From contig NZ_JAFLNE010000010.1 of assembly GCF_017313225.1 (NCBI RefSeq), positions 1-64,000 of the forward strand: DNA of 64,000 nucleotides, written 5' to 3'. Of this stretch, positions 36,095-48,069 are shown piece by piece. Each line of letters begins with the position of its first letter. Positions within the stretch are counted from its first letter, which is position 1. A program made the translations under genes and the position numbers. Source of the stretch: Allomuricauda sp. CAU 1633. Lineage in GTDB: Bacteria > Bacteroidota > Bacteroidia > Flavobacteriales > Flavobacteriaceae. The notes beneath the pieces were generated by a model. The model was not told the DNA's origin, searched no databases, and saw only the letters and a list, made by a program, of their open reading frames with translations.

Positions 36095-38512
36095 ATGAAG
36101 ATTTCTTACAACTGGTTGAAGCAGTTTTTGCAGATTGATTGGGATGCACAGAAAACCGGGGAATTATTGACAGACCTAGGTCTTGAGGTTGAGGGCATTT
36201 CCAGTTTTGAATCTGTGAAAGGTGGATTGAAGGGAATTGTGGTAGGGCATGTACTTACCTGTGAACAACACCCCAACGCGGATCGCTTAAAATTAACTAC
36301 TGTTGATGTGGGTCAGGAAACCAATCTACAGATTGTTTGCGGGGCTCCCAATGTGGCCGCAGGTCAAAAGGTTCCGGTAGCCACTATTGGTACCACACTG
36401 TATACCAAAGAAGGGGAAGCTTGGCAGATTAAGAAAGGAAAGATTCGAGGAGAGGAAAGTCAAGGTATGATCTGTGCCGAGGATGAATTGGGTCTGGGTG
36501 AGAGCCATGACGGTATTATGGTGCTGAACGAAGCTCTTGAACCCGGCACCCCTTGTTCCAAAGTCTTTGAAATAGAGAATGACGAGGTTTTTGAAATTGG
36601 GCTCACACCCAATCGCGCAGATGCCATGAGTCATTTTGGAGTAGCGCGCGACCTTAAGGCCGGGCTGGAGCAAAAAGAGATTCAAAAAGAGTTGGTGACT
36701 CCGTCCACCAGCAATTTTTCCATTGACAACCGTTCTTTGAAAATCGATGTTGAGGTTAAGGACAGTAAACTTGCCCCAAGATATTGCGGTGTCACCATCA
36801 GCAACCTTATTATTCAGGATTCACCCGATTGGTTAAAAAATCGATTAAAAGCTATTGGCCTGTCTCCCATTAATAATGTGGTAGATGTGACCAATTACGT
36901 GCTTCACGAATTGGGTCAGCCTTTACATGCTTTTGATGCTTCAAAAATCAAAGGCAATAAAATTGAGGTGAAAACCCTTCCTGCGGGCACAAAATTTAAA
37001 ACTTTGGATGAAGTGGAACGTGAGCTTCATGAGGATGACCTTATGATCTGTGACACAGAAAAGCCCATGTGCATTGCTGGTGTTTTTGGTGGGATTCATT
37101 CGGGAGTAACAGAGCACACCTCTGCCATTTTCTTGGAAAGCGCCTATTTTGACCCCGTTTCCATCCGAAAAACAGCTAAAAGACATGGACTCAATACCGA
37201 TGCATCGTTCCGTTTTGAGCGTGGTATTGACATTAATATGACGGAATATGCCTTAAAAAGAGCTGCGCTTCTCATCCGAGAGATCGCAGGAGGTTATATT
37301 AGTTCAGAATTGGTGGACCTCTATCCCAAAAAACCGCAAGACCGACAGGTGTTCCTGACGTTTGACAAAATAAACTCCTTGATTGGGCAGGAAATTCCCA
37401 GAGATACCATTAAGTCCATATTGTCTTCCTTGGAAATCCGAATCAACAATGTAACAGAATCCGGTCTTGGTCTCACCATTCCCACCTATCGTGTGGATGT
37501 GACCCGAGAAGTGGATGTCATCGAAGAGATTTTGAGGGTCTATGGGTACAACAATATCGATTATAAAGAGAAGCTCACGGCTTCGATTGCCAAAACATCC
37601 CGATTTGAAAACCACAAAATTCAAGATGTGGTTGGGAATATGCTGGCTGCCCAAGGCTTCTATGAAATCATGACCAATAGTTTGGTCGCGGCAGAAACAG
37701 AAGGCATTGGCAATGAAGATGAAGCTATAAAAATGTTGAATCCTCTAAGTGCTGACCTATCGGTTTTACGAACTTCCATGTTGCTCTCTGGGTTGCAGAC
37801 GGTAAGTTTTAACCACAACAGACAGAAGAACAATCTCAAATTTTTTGAATTCGGTAAAACCTACCATAAATCCAACGGAGAAAACCTTGAGAAACGACAT
37901 TTATCGTTATTCATTTCTGGAGACAGAGCAGATGATAGTTGGGCCATGGCATCAAAGAAAACGGATTTCTTCTTTCTTAAAGGTATCGTTGAAAACTTGT
38001 TTGAACGATTGGGCTTGAAAGATATTGAAACAGCACCTTACTCAGATTCCAATTATTCAGAAGGACTTTCATGCGGCAAGAACGGAACCCCTTTGGCTTC
38101 GTATGGATTAGTGAGCAAGGCCATTTTAAAGAAGTTTGACATTAAACAGGACGTCCTGTTCGCTGATTTCCATTGGGATTCCATTTTGTCATTGGTAAGC
38201 ACCCAAAACGTAGCTTTCCAAGATATTCCTAAGTTCCCAGAGGTAACGCGGGATTTTGCACTTTTGTTGGATGATTCGGCCTCGTTCCAAAAAGTGTACG
38301 ACATTGCTTGGAACACAGAGAAAAAGCTTTTGAAAAAGGTGAATTTATTTGATGTCTATACTGGAAAAAATCTACCCAAAGGGAAAAAATCTTATGCGGT
38401 TAGTTTTACGCTGATGGACGAAAACAAAACCTTAACGGATAAGCAAATCGATAAAATAATGGGCAAGCTGCTGGCCCAGTATCAAAAAGAATTAGGAGCG
38501 GAACTACGTTAG
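36095..38512 (+). CDS. pheT: Phenylalanyl-tRNA synthetase beta subunit
   Basis: 805 aa, normal for bacteria. Domains in order: an N-terminal EMAP/OB tRNA-binding domain (about 40-155), the B3/B4 editing region (about 210-395), the B5 domain (about 405-475), a core synthetase-like domain (about 490-700), and a C-terminal FDX-ACB anticodon-binding domain (about 712-805, FPEVTRDFALLLDD). With PheS it charges tRNA-Phe and hydrolyses Tyr-tRNA-Phe. pheS is not adjacent, which is common in Bacteroidota. Confidence 0.98.
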   Translation: MKISYNWLKQFLQIDWDAQKTGELLTDLGLEVEGISSFESVKGGLKGIVVGHVLTCEQHPNADRLKLTTVDVGQETNLQIVCGAPNVAAGQKVPVATIGTTLYTKEGEAWQIKKGKIRGEESQGMICAEDELGLGESHDGIMVLNEALEPGTPCSKVFEIENDEVFEIGLTPNRADAMSHFGVARDLKAGLEQKEIQKELVTPSTSNFSIDNRSLKIDVEVKDSKLAPRYCGVTISNLIIQDSPDWLKNRLKAIGLSPINNVVDVTNYVLHELGQPLHAFDASKIKGNKIEVKTLPAGTKFKTLDEVERELHEDDLMICDTEKPMCIAGVFGGIHSGVTEHTSAIFLESAYFDPVSIRKTAKRHGLNTDASFRFERGIDINMTEYALKRAALLIREIAGGYISSELVDLYPKKPQDRQVFLTFDKINSLIGQEIPRDTIKSILSSLEIRINNVTESGLGLTIPTYRVDVTREVDVIEEILRVYGYNNIDYKEKLTASIAKTSRFENHKIQDVVGNMLAAQGFYEIMTNSLVAAETEGIGNEDEAIKMLNPLSADLSVLRTSMLLSGLQTVSFNHNRQKNNLKFFEFGKTYHKSNGENLEKRHLSLFISGDRADDSWAMASKKTDFFFLKGIVENLFERLGLKDIETAPYSDSNYSEGLSCGKNGTPLASYGLVSKAILKKFDIKQDVLFADFHWDSILSLVSTQNVAFQDIPKFPEVTRDFALLLDDSASFQKVYDIAWNTEKKLLKKVNLFDVYTGKNLPKGKKSYAVSFTLMDENKTLTDKQIDKIMGKLLAQYQKELGAELR

Positions 38513-38514
38513 AT

Positions 38515-39051
38515 TTACATTTGGGCGGGAAGAATCACACTGTCAATTTCGTGAATGACCGTATTTTTTTGATTGACATCCGCCGTAGTGATTCGGGCTG
38601 TATTTCCCATGGGATCGGTTAAAACGATGTCATAGCCATCCAAATGTGCCAATAATTTTTTTCCTTGAATGGTAGTGAAACTGGCTTTGCCGTTGCCCCT
38701 GCACATGGCTCTAAGAATTCGGGAGGCCGTTAAATGCCCTGCAACAATATGATAGGCCACCAATGACTTTAATTCACTTTTGTCTTGTGAATTGATGAGT
38801 TGTGTAATCTTTTCACTTGAAAACCGTTCAAAAGCAGCATCTGAAGGTGCAAAAATCGTGAAAGGCCCTGCGTTCTCAAGAACGGCATCCAACTCTGTGG
38901 CTTTAACAGCGGCAGAAAGAATTTTATGGTGATCCGAGCCTATTGTATTTTGAGCTATGGAAGGACTGGATGAACCGGTACTTTGCGAATATATTGATGT
39001 GCTGGCAATAAAAAGAAGGCAAAGCAAAATTCTAGGAAGGGGGGCTTTCAT
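38515..39051 (-). CDS. Secreted fasciclin-domain protein
   Basis: 178 aa. A signal peptide (about 1-23, ending STSIYSQ) precedes one FAS1 domain (about 40-178) with the H1-H2 pattern: FTIFAPSDAAFERF, YHIVAGHLTASRIL and VIHEIDSVILPAQM. FAS1 proteins mediate adhesion or matrix contacts; this one has a single domain and no anchor, so it is probably periplasmic or released. It is convergent with pheT, only 2 bp apart. Confidence 0.93.
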   Translation of the reverse strand: MKAPLPRILLCLLFIASTSIYSQSTGSSSPSIAQNTIGSDHHKILSAAVKATELDAVLENAGPFTIFAPSDAAFERFSSEKITQLINSQDKSELKSLVAYHIVAGHLTASRILRAMCRGNGKASFTTIQGKKLLAHLDGYDIVLTDPMGNTARITTADVNQKNTVIHEIDSVILPAQM

Positions 39052-39265
39052 GGGTTGGTTCTCAGATTTGGGCGGTTATCAATTATTGTGGTTTTACGAT
39101 TAACGGTCAAAAACTTCGATAAGATACATTTTTTTCCTAGAACGAGAGCTCTTTTTTTAGCTTCAAATTTGATTTAACGAAATGTTAACGTGAGGTTTTT
39201 TCAACCCCCTTCCACAATCAATTTCTCAATTGCTTAACTTTGAATGAATTGCTAAGAAAACAGGT

Positions 39266-41643
<2,378 letters not shown>

Positions 41644-41764
41644 CTATCCGTATTTCCAATTTAAGAGCATATTATTAAACGCCACAAAAACACAGTTTTA
41701 CAACATTTAACTACCCATTAACAAGCTCAGCTAACAGGTATCCTTAATTTTGTTTGATAAATGT

Positions 41765-43162
41765 ATGGTTCCCTATATGGTTAGATTTTTACTCGGCCTC
41801 ACTTTATTGTCAACTTTTGGTTGTGCAAAGAAGAACGGAGAATGTGCTTCTGTTTTCTTTGGCGGTGAGATTGTCAACCCTACTAATGACTACGTTGTCC
41901 TTTACCGAAATGATGCCTACATCGACTCGGTAAGACTAGATGACAACAATCGCTTTTCCTTTAATCTACAAGGGATTGACGAGGGGTTATACCATTTTGA
42001 TCATGCTCCAGAACTCCAATATATTTACCTACAAGAGGGTGATAGTCTTTTGGCTCGATTGAACACTGTTGAGTTTGATGAATCCTTGGTCTTTTCCGGA
42101 ACTGGAAGCGAGGTGAACAATTTTTTGGTGGAAATGTTTTTGGCTTATGAGAACGAAGAACCGCAGATTTATGAATACTACCCTTTAGATCCAGAAGCCT
42201 TTAGCCAAAAAATAGATTCATTGCGAGCCATAAAGATCAACCACCTCAATGATTTGGTAGTGGACAACCAGCTTTCGGAACGAGCATTGAACATGGCCAA
42301 GGCAACCATAGATTACAACAGCTATATTACAAAAGAAAAATACCCGTTCTATCACAAGCGAAAGACCGGCGAGGAAACCATTCACGATTTAGATGAATCT
42401 TTCTATGATTACCGAAAAAATATAGATTTCAACAATAGAGACCTTACCTATTTTAGACCCTATTTCGATTTTATGAAATGGCATTTTGGGAATATTTCCT
42501 ATATGTCCTGTCTAAAAGATTGCGGAGGTGACCACGAGGCGGTGAATGATCGTCTACACTTTAATAAACACAAATTGTATTTGGTGGACAGTTTGGTGGC
42601 CGAAACGGAAATCAGGGATATTTTGTTCAGGAACATTGCAGTGGATTATTTGCTGAAAGAACACAATCCAAGTCAAGAGTGTCAGCTATTTATTGATAAG
42701 TTCAATAAACTCTCCTCCAACGAGCAGCATAAAGAGGAAATAGATCATCTATACAAAGGAATACGACATCTGCAGCCCAACCAATCCCTTCCCAATTTTA
42801 TATTGAAGGATATCAACAACCAAAATATCTCCCTCAAAGAAATTGTCGGGAGAAAGAAGAATACTGTTTTCTACTTTTGGACCGCTTCTCAGCAGAAGCC
42901 GTTTAGAAGCAATATGCAGCATGTAGAAAAACTAAAAAAGAAATACCCTGACCACAATTTTGTGGGCATCAATCTCAAGACCAGCTATCCGCAATGGCAA
43001 CTTCTAGTGGAGGAATATAAGTTGGACAAGAATACCCAATTTCATGGCGAAAACTTTAAGGAAATACAAATGGCCATGATCATAGACAAGCTCAACAAGT
43101 GTATCATTACCAAGGACACTGTCATTGTTGATGCCTTTGCCGACCTCTACACTTCGTTATAA
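41765..43162 (+). CDS. Lipoprotein with a Cys-less thioredoxin-like domain
   Basis: 465 aa from the ATG at 41765 (41777 is equally possible); both give a lipoprotein signal ending STFGC. An earlier TTG at 41750 would lie inside a promoter box (TAATTTTG, 41745-41752). Residues about 15-110 are DUF4369-like (VLYRNDAYIDSVRLDDNNRFSF), about 110-320 are helical, and about 335-465 form a TlpA-type fold. The redox motif is missing: FYFWTASQQKPF stands where WxxWCxxC is expected. It is probably a structural or binding protein of the envelope rather than an oxidoreductase. Confidence 0.85.
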   Translation: MVPYMVRFLLGLTLLSTFGCAKKNGECASVFFGGEIVNPTNDYVVLYRNDAYIDSVRLDDNNRFSFNLQGIDEGLYHFDHAPELQYIYLQEGDSLLARLNTVEFDESLVFSGTGSEVNNFLVEMFLAYENEEPQIYEYYPLDPEAFSQKIDSLRAIKINHLNDLVVDNQLSERALNMAKATIDYNSYITKEKYPFYHKRKTGEETIHDLDESFYDYRKNIDFNNRDLTYFRPYFDFMKWHFGNISYMSCLKDCGGDHEAVNDRLHFNKHKLYLVDSLVAETEIRDILFRNIAVDYLLKEHNPSQECQLFIDKFNKLSSNEQHKEEIDHLYKGIRHLQPNQSLPNFILKDINNQNISLKEIVGRKKNTVFYFWTASQQKPFRSNMQHVEKLKKKYPDHNFVGINLKTSYPQWQLLVEEYKLDKNTQFHGENFKEIQMAMIIDKLNKCIITKDTVIVDAFADLYTSL

Positions 43163-43171
43163 ATAAAAAAA

Positions 43172-43195
43172 CCCTGAAAAACTGAATTTTCAGGG
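43172..43195. terminator. Terminator between convergent genes
   Basis: CCCTGAAAA and TTTTCAGGG form a perfect 9-bp stem, preceded by a run of A, giving a T-run on the minus strand. It closes the talC/fsa gene (minus) and probably the 41765 gene (plus). Confidence 0.8.
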
Positions 43196-43220
43196 CCTCT
43201 TCTATTTACTTTCTGTTTTT

Positions 43221-43877
43221 TTAGGAATTTCCTTTGGCATAATCTTCCAAGAATTTGGCCAGACCAATATCCGTTAATGGGTGCTTTAACAGTCCATCAA
43301 TAGAAGAAAGTGGGCCCGTCATAACATCAGCGCCTATTTTGGCACAATCGATCACGTGCATGGTGTGGCGGATGGAGGCAGCCAAAATCTGTGTTTCAAA
43401 CCCGTAGTTATCATAAATCAATCGGATTTCAGAGATTAGGTTCAATCCATCTGTGGAGATATCGTCCAGTCGACCCAAAAAAGGAGAAACATAGGTAGCT
43501 CCCGCTTTAGCAGCCAACAAGGCCTGCCCTGGAGAGAAAACCAAGGTACAATTGGTACGGATACCCTTATCTGAAAAATATTTAAGCGCCTTTACACCAT
43601 CTTTGATCATGGGCACCTTTACTACAATCTGTTCGTGCAATTCGGCCAACTCCTCGCCTTCTCTTACCATGCCTTCAAAATCGGTGGCAACAACTTCAGC
43701 AGAAACATCTCCATCAACAATGTTGCAGATGTCCACGTAGTGTTTTAAAATATTGTCCTTCCCTGTAATGCCTTCTTTGGCCATAAGTGAAGGGTTGGTG
43801 GTAACACCATCTAAAACCCCCAATTCCTGAGCCTCTTTTATTTGGTCTAGGTTTGCGGTATCAATAAAAAACTTCAT
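43221..43877 (-). CDS. Transaldolase / fructose-6-phosphate aldolase (TalC type)
   Basis: 218 aa, the short single-domain transaldolase. Motifs: [30 protein letters not shown], and the Schiff-base Lys in [11 protein letters not shown], then [29 protein letters not shown] split over two strands, and [10 protein letters not shown]. It either moves dihydroxyacetone units between sugar phosphates in the pentose phosphate pathway or cleaves fructose-6-phosphate; in organisms with only this type it usually acts as the transaldolase. It is encoded between a terminator and the SDR gene on the same strand. Confidence 0.95.
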   Translation of the reverse strand: MKFFIDTANLDQIKEAQELGVLDGVTTNPSLMAKEGITGKDNILKHYVDICNIVDGDVSAEVVATDFEGMVREGEELAELHEQIVVKVPMIKDGVKALKYFSDKGIRTNCTLVFSPGQALLAAKAGATYVSPFLGRLDDISTDGLNLISEIRLIYDNYGFETQILAASIRHTMHVIDCAKIGADVMTGPLSSIDGLLKHPLTDIGLAKFLEDYAKGNS

Positions 43878-43919
43878 GCTTTCTTATTTTCAATTTGATT
43901 AGTACTAAGAAGTGTAAAA

Positions 43920-44729
43920 CTACAACTTATAATGGTTGATCAATAGCTTTTCGTAGACTTTATCGGGTAAAATCTTCTTTAAGGTAAGGGAAAACTTTTG
44001 TAAAAAAGCCCCAACCGGATTGTGGACTTTGGGTCGTTTTTGGTTGATGATTTTGTACACGGCCTCTGCCACTTTAATGGGGTCACCCCCACTATCCACA
44101 TCATTGTTGATGGCATCTATGGTCTGGGCATATTTATCTTCATAAGGGGACCCGTCCAAAACTGGGGCGTGGTATCGTCCCGCTGCAATATTGGTGACAA
44201 AGTCACCGGGGGCCACATTGGTAATATTTACGCCAAAATCTTTGGTTTCCATTCTAAGGGCTTCGGTCAATATGCCCAAGGCACCTTTGGTGGCCGAGTA
44301 AAATCCTCTATAGGGCAATCCCATATACCCAGCAATGGAGGTAATGTTTACAATGGCTCCCCCACCCTGCTTGCGCATTTGGGGCAGAACAGCTTTCATC
44401 ACATGCACTGGGCCGTGAAAATTGGTCTCAAAAACATTAAGGATTTCTTCGTGTGGCGTTTCTTCAATAGGTCCCGTAATGCCCACTCCTGCATTATTGA
44501 TCAATACATCCAACCGACCTTCCTTGGAAATGACATGGGAAACTGCTTTTTCAATGCTTTGCACATCCTTTACATCCAACTGAACCAGTTCAAAAGCGTC
44601 AAAATCAGGGTAATTCTGGGGATTTCGTGTAGTGCCGTACACTGTGTACCCCTTGGAAGTCAAAAAAGTTCCAATGGATTTGCCAATGCCGGAAGAACCA
44701 CCGGTGATCAGAACAACTTTTTTATCCAT
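43920..44729 (-). CDS. Short-chain dehydrogenase/reductase
   Basis: 269 aa classical SDR. Cofactor motif ITGGSSGIGKSIG (TGxxxGxG), VLINNAGVG (NNAG), catalytic Ser in VNITSIAGYMG and YxxxK in YRGFYSATKGALG. Arg following the second strand (YGTTRNP) favours NADPH. Substrate unknown; the sequence is of the general lipid/carbonyl reductase type. It lies 43 bp upstream of talC/fsa on the same strand and starts just after the SRP RNA gene, which is transcribed in the same direction. Confidence 0.93.
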   Translation of the reverse strand: MDKKVVLITGGSSGIGKSIGTFLTSKGYTVYGTTRNPQNYPDFDAFELVQLDVKDVQSIEKAVSHVISKEGRLDVLINNAGVGITGPIEETPHEEILNVFETNFHGPVHVMKAVLPQMRKQGGGAIVNITSIAGYMGLPYRGFYSATKGALGILTEALRMETKDFGVNITNVAPGDFVTNIAAGRYHAPVLDGSPYEDKYAQTIDAINNDVDSGGDPIKVAEAVYKIINQKRPKVHNPVGAFLQKFSLTLKKILPDKVYEKLLINHYKL

Positions 44730-44756
44730 TTTAGCTGAGTTCAGGGAACAAAAAAA

Positions 44757-44850
44757 GGCAAGCTACCTACATCGCACCGCTACGACCGTATACCCTTGCT
44801 GCGTTCCCGCCCTGGGGGATTCTACAGGAGCTGGTCGTGTAGGACTTGCC
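44757..44850 (-). ncRNA. ffs: Signal recognition particle RNA, small bacterial type (4.5S-like)
   Basis: On the minus strand the ends pair (GGCAAGTCC with the closing TAGCTTGCC) and the centre holds the conserved SRP domain IV, GGGCGGGAACGCAGCAAGGG, with the GGAA-type loop and the asymmetric internal loop bound by Ffh. Length is about 94 nt. A run of six T after the closing stem provides termination. It targets nascent membrane and secreted proteins with Ffh/FtsY. A long open frame on the plus strand starts inside this RNA and is not a gene start. Confidence 0.95.
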
Positions 44851-44927
44851 AACTGCAAATATACGACCTTTTAAATTTGTTACAATCCTATTTCATCCTT
44901 AATTTCGAAGATCAAGGATCATTCATC

Positions 44928-45992
44928 ATGAAGCATGACATAAAAACCATGGTAAAACTGCTTTCCATTTCTGGCTTTTTACTTTTCTTTCTGGGCTGTG
45001 GAGGGGAAGCCGACCCATCCAAGCATTTTTCAATTCAGTTGGAAGAGAAAAATCCTCAGCAAAACCAAAAAGTTGGGGTAACCCTCAAAAACAAAAAAGA
45101 TATCGAAATTTCAGAAGTCCATTATTATATGGATGGGCAAGAACTTCCATTGGAAGATGGCAAACTTGTCCTAAATGTGCCGACTTTAGGAAGCAAAGTC
45201 CTCACTGCCAAATTCAATATTGAGGACCAACCTGTAGAAATTGAGGAAAAACTTCGGCTTTTAGCACCATCCGCTCCAGAAATCTATACCTACGATATCA
45301 TCAACACCTATCCGCACGACCCCACAGCGTACACCCAAGGGCTGGAGTTCAACAATGGGATGCTTTATGAGAGCACAGGAAAACGGGGAGCGTCTACAGT
45401 TCGGAAAGTCAATTATGAAACCGGCGAGGTTCTTCAAAAAATAGACATGGAAAATACGGTTTTTGGTGAGGGCATTACCATTCTCAACAACCAACTGTAC
45501 CAACTCACTTGGCAAAGTGGAATGGGTTATGTGTACAATCCCGAAAATCTGGAGCAAATAAAAACCTTCACCTATGGTGAAAGTCGGGAAGGCTGGGGCC
45601 TTTGTAACGATGGCGAAAAACTGTACAAAAGTGACGGCACGGAAAAAATCTGGTTTTTGGACCCTGAAACCCTTCAAGAGCAAGGCCATATAGAGACGGT
45701 TACCAATAAATCCATCTTTAACAAAGCCAATGAACTGGAATACGTAAACGGAAAGATTTACGCCAATGTCTACCAAAAGGAAAGTATGATGATCATTGAC
45801 GCCACCTCTGGCGCCATTGAAGGTGTGGTAAACTTCGGAGGATTGAAAAGCAAGGTAAACCGCGGACCGGAATGGGACGATACCAACTCGGTACTGAACG
45901 GCGTGGCCTACAACAAGGAAAAAGAAACGCTCTTTGTGACCGGCAAGAACTGGGACAAGTTGTTTGAGGTGAAAATCCGTAAAAAGGACTGA
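44928..45992 (+). CDS. Glutaminyl-peptide cyclotransferase lipoprotein
   Basis: 354 aa from the ATG at 44928 (44949 also gives a good signal); lipobox FLGC. An N-terminal beta domain (about 30-105) is followed by a five-bladed propeller of the plant-type glutaminyl cyclase family: YPHDPTAYTQGLEFNNGMLYES with YTQGLE, FGEGITILNNQLYQLTW, and the final NGVAYNKEKETLFVTGKNWDKLFEV. It converts N-terminal Gln (or Glu) of exported proteins to pyroglutamate. Since many Bacteroidota signal peptidase I sites leave Gln at +1, such an enzyme is expected in the periplasm. The thioesterase gene start overlaps its stop (TGATG). Confidence 0.94.
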   Translation: MKHDIKTMVKLLSISGFLLFFLGCGGEADPSKHFSIQLEEKNPQQNQKVGVTLKNKKDIEISEVHYYMDGQELPLEDGKLVLNVPTLGSKVLTAKFNIEDQPVEIEEKLRLLAPSAPEIYTYDIINTYPHDPTAYTQGLEFNNGMLYESTGKRGASTVRKVNYETGEVLQKIDMENTVFGEGITILNNQLYQLTWQSGMGYVYNPENLEQIKTFTYGESREGWGLCNDGEKLYKSDGTEKIWFLDPETLQEQGHIETVTNKSIFNKANELEYVNGKIYANVYQKESMMIIDATSGAIEGVVNFGGLKSKVNRGPEWDDTNSVLNGVAYNKEKETLFVTGKNWDKLFEVKIRKKD

Positions 45993-46381
45993 TGCAAGCC
46001 TACACCGAAACCTTTGAAGTACAATTGCAAGACTTGGACGACCTGAACCACGTAAACAATGTCCGTTATGTGGAATGGATTCAGGAAATTTCCAAAAACC
46101 ATTGGCAAGAGGTCACCACCGAGGAAATTCGCAAAGAAATGGTTTGGGTGGTGAAAAACCACAATATTTCCTACCACAAATCCGCTGTGTTGGGCGATAC
46201 CATTCAAATGAACACCTATATAAAGAGCAATAAGGGGCCTATTTCCACAAGAGTTGTTGAGATCAAGGACAATAAAACAGGGCAACTTTTGGTTAATGCT
46301 CATACGGAATGGTGCCTTTTGGATGCAAAAACGTTTCGTCCCAAACGTGTACCCGAGTCCGTTCAAAACCTATTTACATAA
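45992..46381 (+). CDS. Acyl-CoA thioesterase, hotdog fold (4HBT type)
   Basis: 129 aa. A single hotdog domain begins QLQDLDDLNHVNNVRYVEWIQE; the conserved Asp/His/Asn pattern of 4HBT enzymes (DxNxHVNNxxY) is present. It hydrolyses an acyl-CoA or acyl-ACP of unknown chain length. The start codon overlaps the stop of the cyclase gene by one base, and the next gene follows at once, so the three are co-transcribed. Confidence 0.92.
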   Translation: MQAYTETFEVQLQDLDDLNHVNNVRYVEWIQEISKNHWQEVTTEEIRKEMVWVVKNHNISYHKSAVLGDTIQMNTYIKSNKGPISTRVVEIKDNKTGQLLVNAHTEWCLLDAKTFRPKRVPESVQNLFT

Positions 46382-46383
46382 AC

Positions 46384-47940
46384 TTGAATCGTTGGTATAT
46401 TAAATGGACTATTGCAATAGTGGGGGTGCTTCTTGTTATTGGGGCCGCCTCTTGTCGCAACGATTTTGAATACACCCCAAGCACTGGTAATTTGGAATTT
46501 TCCAAGGACACGGTTTTTTTGGACACCGTTTTTACCAATATTGGAAGCAGCACCTACTCCTTAAAAGTGTATAATCGTTCTGACGAGGACATTTACATTC
46601 CTTATGTAGGTTTGGAGACAGGTCAAAACAGTAGTTATCGATTGAATGTTGATGGCCTACCTGGAAAAGAATTCGATGATGTGCCGCTTTTGGCCAAGGA
46701 TAGTCTGTACATTTTTATTGAAACCACTTTCGATGTTTCCCAAATCCCAGAAAATGAATTTCTGCATACTGAAAGTCTTTTATTCGGTACGAGACCTTTG
46801 ACTCAGAAGGTGGAATTGGTCACTTTAGTCAGGGATGCCGTTTTTCTTTATCCCCGAACCCTATCCGATGGCACCAAAGAATCCTTGGTATTGGGCATGG
46901 ATGAAAATGGAGTTGAAATTACAGTGGAAGGATTTTATTTGGAACCAGAAGAGTTGCTCTTCACCAACGAAAAACCCTATGTAATTTATGGGTATGCCGC
47001 TGTTCCAGAAGGGAGCACATTGACCATGCAACCGGGAACACACGTCCATTTTCATAAAAATTCCGGTATTTTGGTAGATGTCGGGGCATCACTTTCCATA
47101 AATGGTGTCCTGAGTGAAGACCAAGAACTCCTGGAAAACGAAGTCATCTTTGAGGGAGATCGCTTAGAGCCTGGGTATGCCGACCAGCCTGGACAATGGG
47201 GCACTATCTGGTTTCGGGAAGGGAGCAGCAACAATCAAATCAACCATCTTACCCTAAAAAATGCCACCGTAGGTCTGCGTATTGAGGGCGATGGAACATT
47301 GGACACCCCTACCCTTACCATTCGCAATAGTCAGATTTACAATAGCCAAAACCACAATGTATGGAGTACTGAAGCATATATTGTTGCCGAAAATACGGTT
47401 TTGGGAAGTGCAGGCGGTTCATCTTTTTATGGGGAACTGGGTGGAAAATATAACTTTACCCATAGCACTTTGGCCAATTATTGGAATAAGGGCCCTAGAA
47501 ACGGTCTGGCCCTTTCACTTAAAAATTTTGCAATTCTCCCTTCTGGAGATAGAACTACCGAATCTCTGGAGTATGCTGATTTTGTGAACAGCATCATCTT
47601 TGGAAGTGTTTCTACCGAACTTTTGCTGGAGCAGGACTCGGCTTCTGATTTCAACTTTAACTTCAGCAATTGCCTCATAAAGTTCAATCTGAGCGATGAT
47701 TCCGTTGTCGAAAACCCTCTCTATAATTTTGATAATAGCAGTTTTTACCGTAACATAGTGTTCAACCAAGACCCTGAGTTTAAAAACCAAACCAAAAACC
47801 AACTGAACATACATGAAAACTCCGCTGCCATTGACCTTGCCGACCCCGATGCTTCCCTCACCGTTCCCACTGATATTTTAGGAACCGATAGAACCCAAAA
47901 TCCGGACATTGGCGCCTACGAATTCATTACAGATAATTAG
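46384..47940 (+). CDS. Right-handed beta-helix lipoprotein
   Basis: 518 aa from a TTG at 46384, two bases after the thioesterase stop. This start gives a lipoprotein signal (GAASC, Cys24); the longer open frame from 46309 would read out of frame through the thioesterase gene. Residues about 30-180 are Ig-like strands and about 190-480 are parallel beta-helix turns (LTLKNATVGLRIEGDGTL, LTIRNSQIYNSQ). The C-terminus ends in a short motif typical of these proteins (DIGAYEF). It may be a polysaccharide-binding or lyase-like surface protein, but no catalytic residues can be claimed. Confidence 0.87.
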   Translation: MNRWYIKWTIAIVGVLLVIGAASCRNDFEYTPSTGNLEFSKDTVFLDTVFTNIGSSTYSLKVYNRSDEDIYIPYVGLETGQNSSYRLNVDGLPGKEFDDVPLLAKDSLYIFIETTFDVSQIPENEFLHTESLLFGTRPLTQKVELVTLVRDAVFLYPRTLSDGTKESLVLGMDENGVEITVEGFYLEPEELLFTNEKPYVIYGYAAVPEGSTLTMQPGTHVHFHKNSGILVDVGASLSINGVLSEDQELLENEVIFEGDRLEPGYADQPGQWGTIWFREGSSNNQINHLTLKNATVGLRIEGDGTLDTPTLTIRNSQIYNSQNHNVWSTEAYIVAENTVLGSAGGSSFYGELGGKYNFTHSTLANYWNKGPRNGLALSLKNFAILPSGDRTTESLEYADFVNSIIFGSVSTELLLEQDSASDFNFNFSNCLIKFNLSDDSVVENPLYNFDNSSFYRNIVFNQDPEFKNQTKNQLNIHENSAAIDLADPDASLTVPTDILGTDRTQNPDIGAYEFITDN

Positions 47941-47945
47941 CTTTT

Positions 47946-47969
47946 AACGAATTTTTAAGGAGAATTGTA
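47946..47969 (+). promoter_or_regulatory. Sequence block shared with the promoter of the 48943 lipoprotein gene
   Basis: AACG (47946) followed by TTTTAAGGAGAATTGTA (47953-47969) matches TTTTAGGCAGAATTCTA at 48819-48835 in 14 of 17 positions, there also preceded by AACG. It lies about 100 bp before the LytTR gene start. It may be an operator through which the LytTR regulator controls itself and the next gene. Confidence 0.35.
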
Positions 47970-48069
47970 GGAAAAAGAACCGTTTCAAGGGGAAACCCAT
48001 AGTTTTTTTAAGGGAAAACTGCAATGAGTTTTTTTGGTGCGTTAGTAACTTGCAATCAGTAAATTGCAC

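Noticed and set aside
44022..44738. 238-codon plus-strand frame opposite the SDR gene
   Set aside because: Antisense shadow of a certain SDR gene with all catalytic motifs on the minus strand.
44632..44927. Plus-strand open frames covering the SRP RNA and a longer N-terminus for the cyclase gene
   Set aside because: The region is a clear SRP RNA on the minus strand; the cyclase has a good lipoprotein signal starting at 44928.
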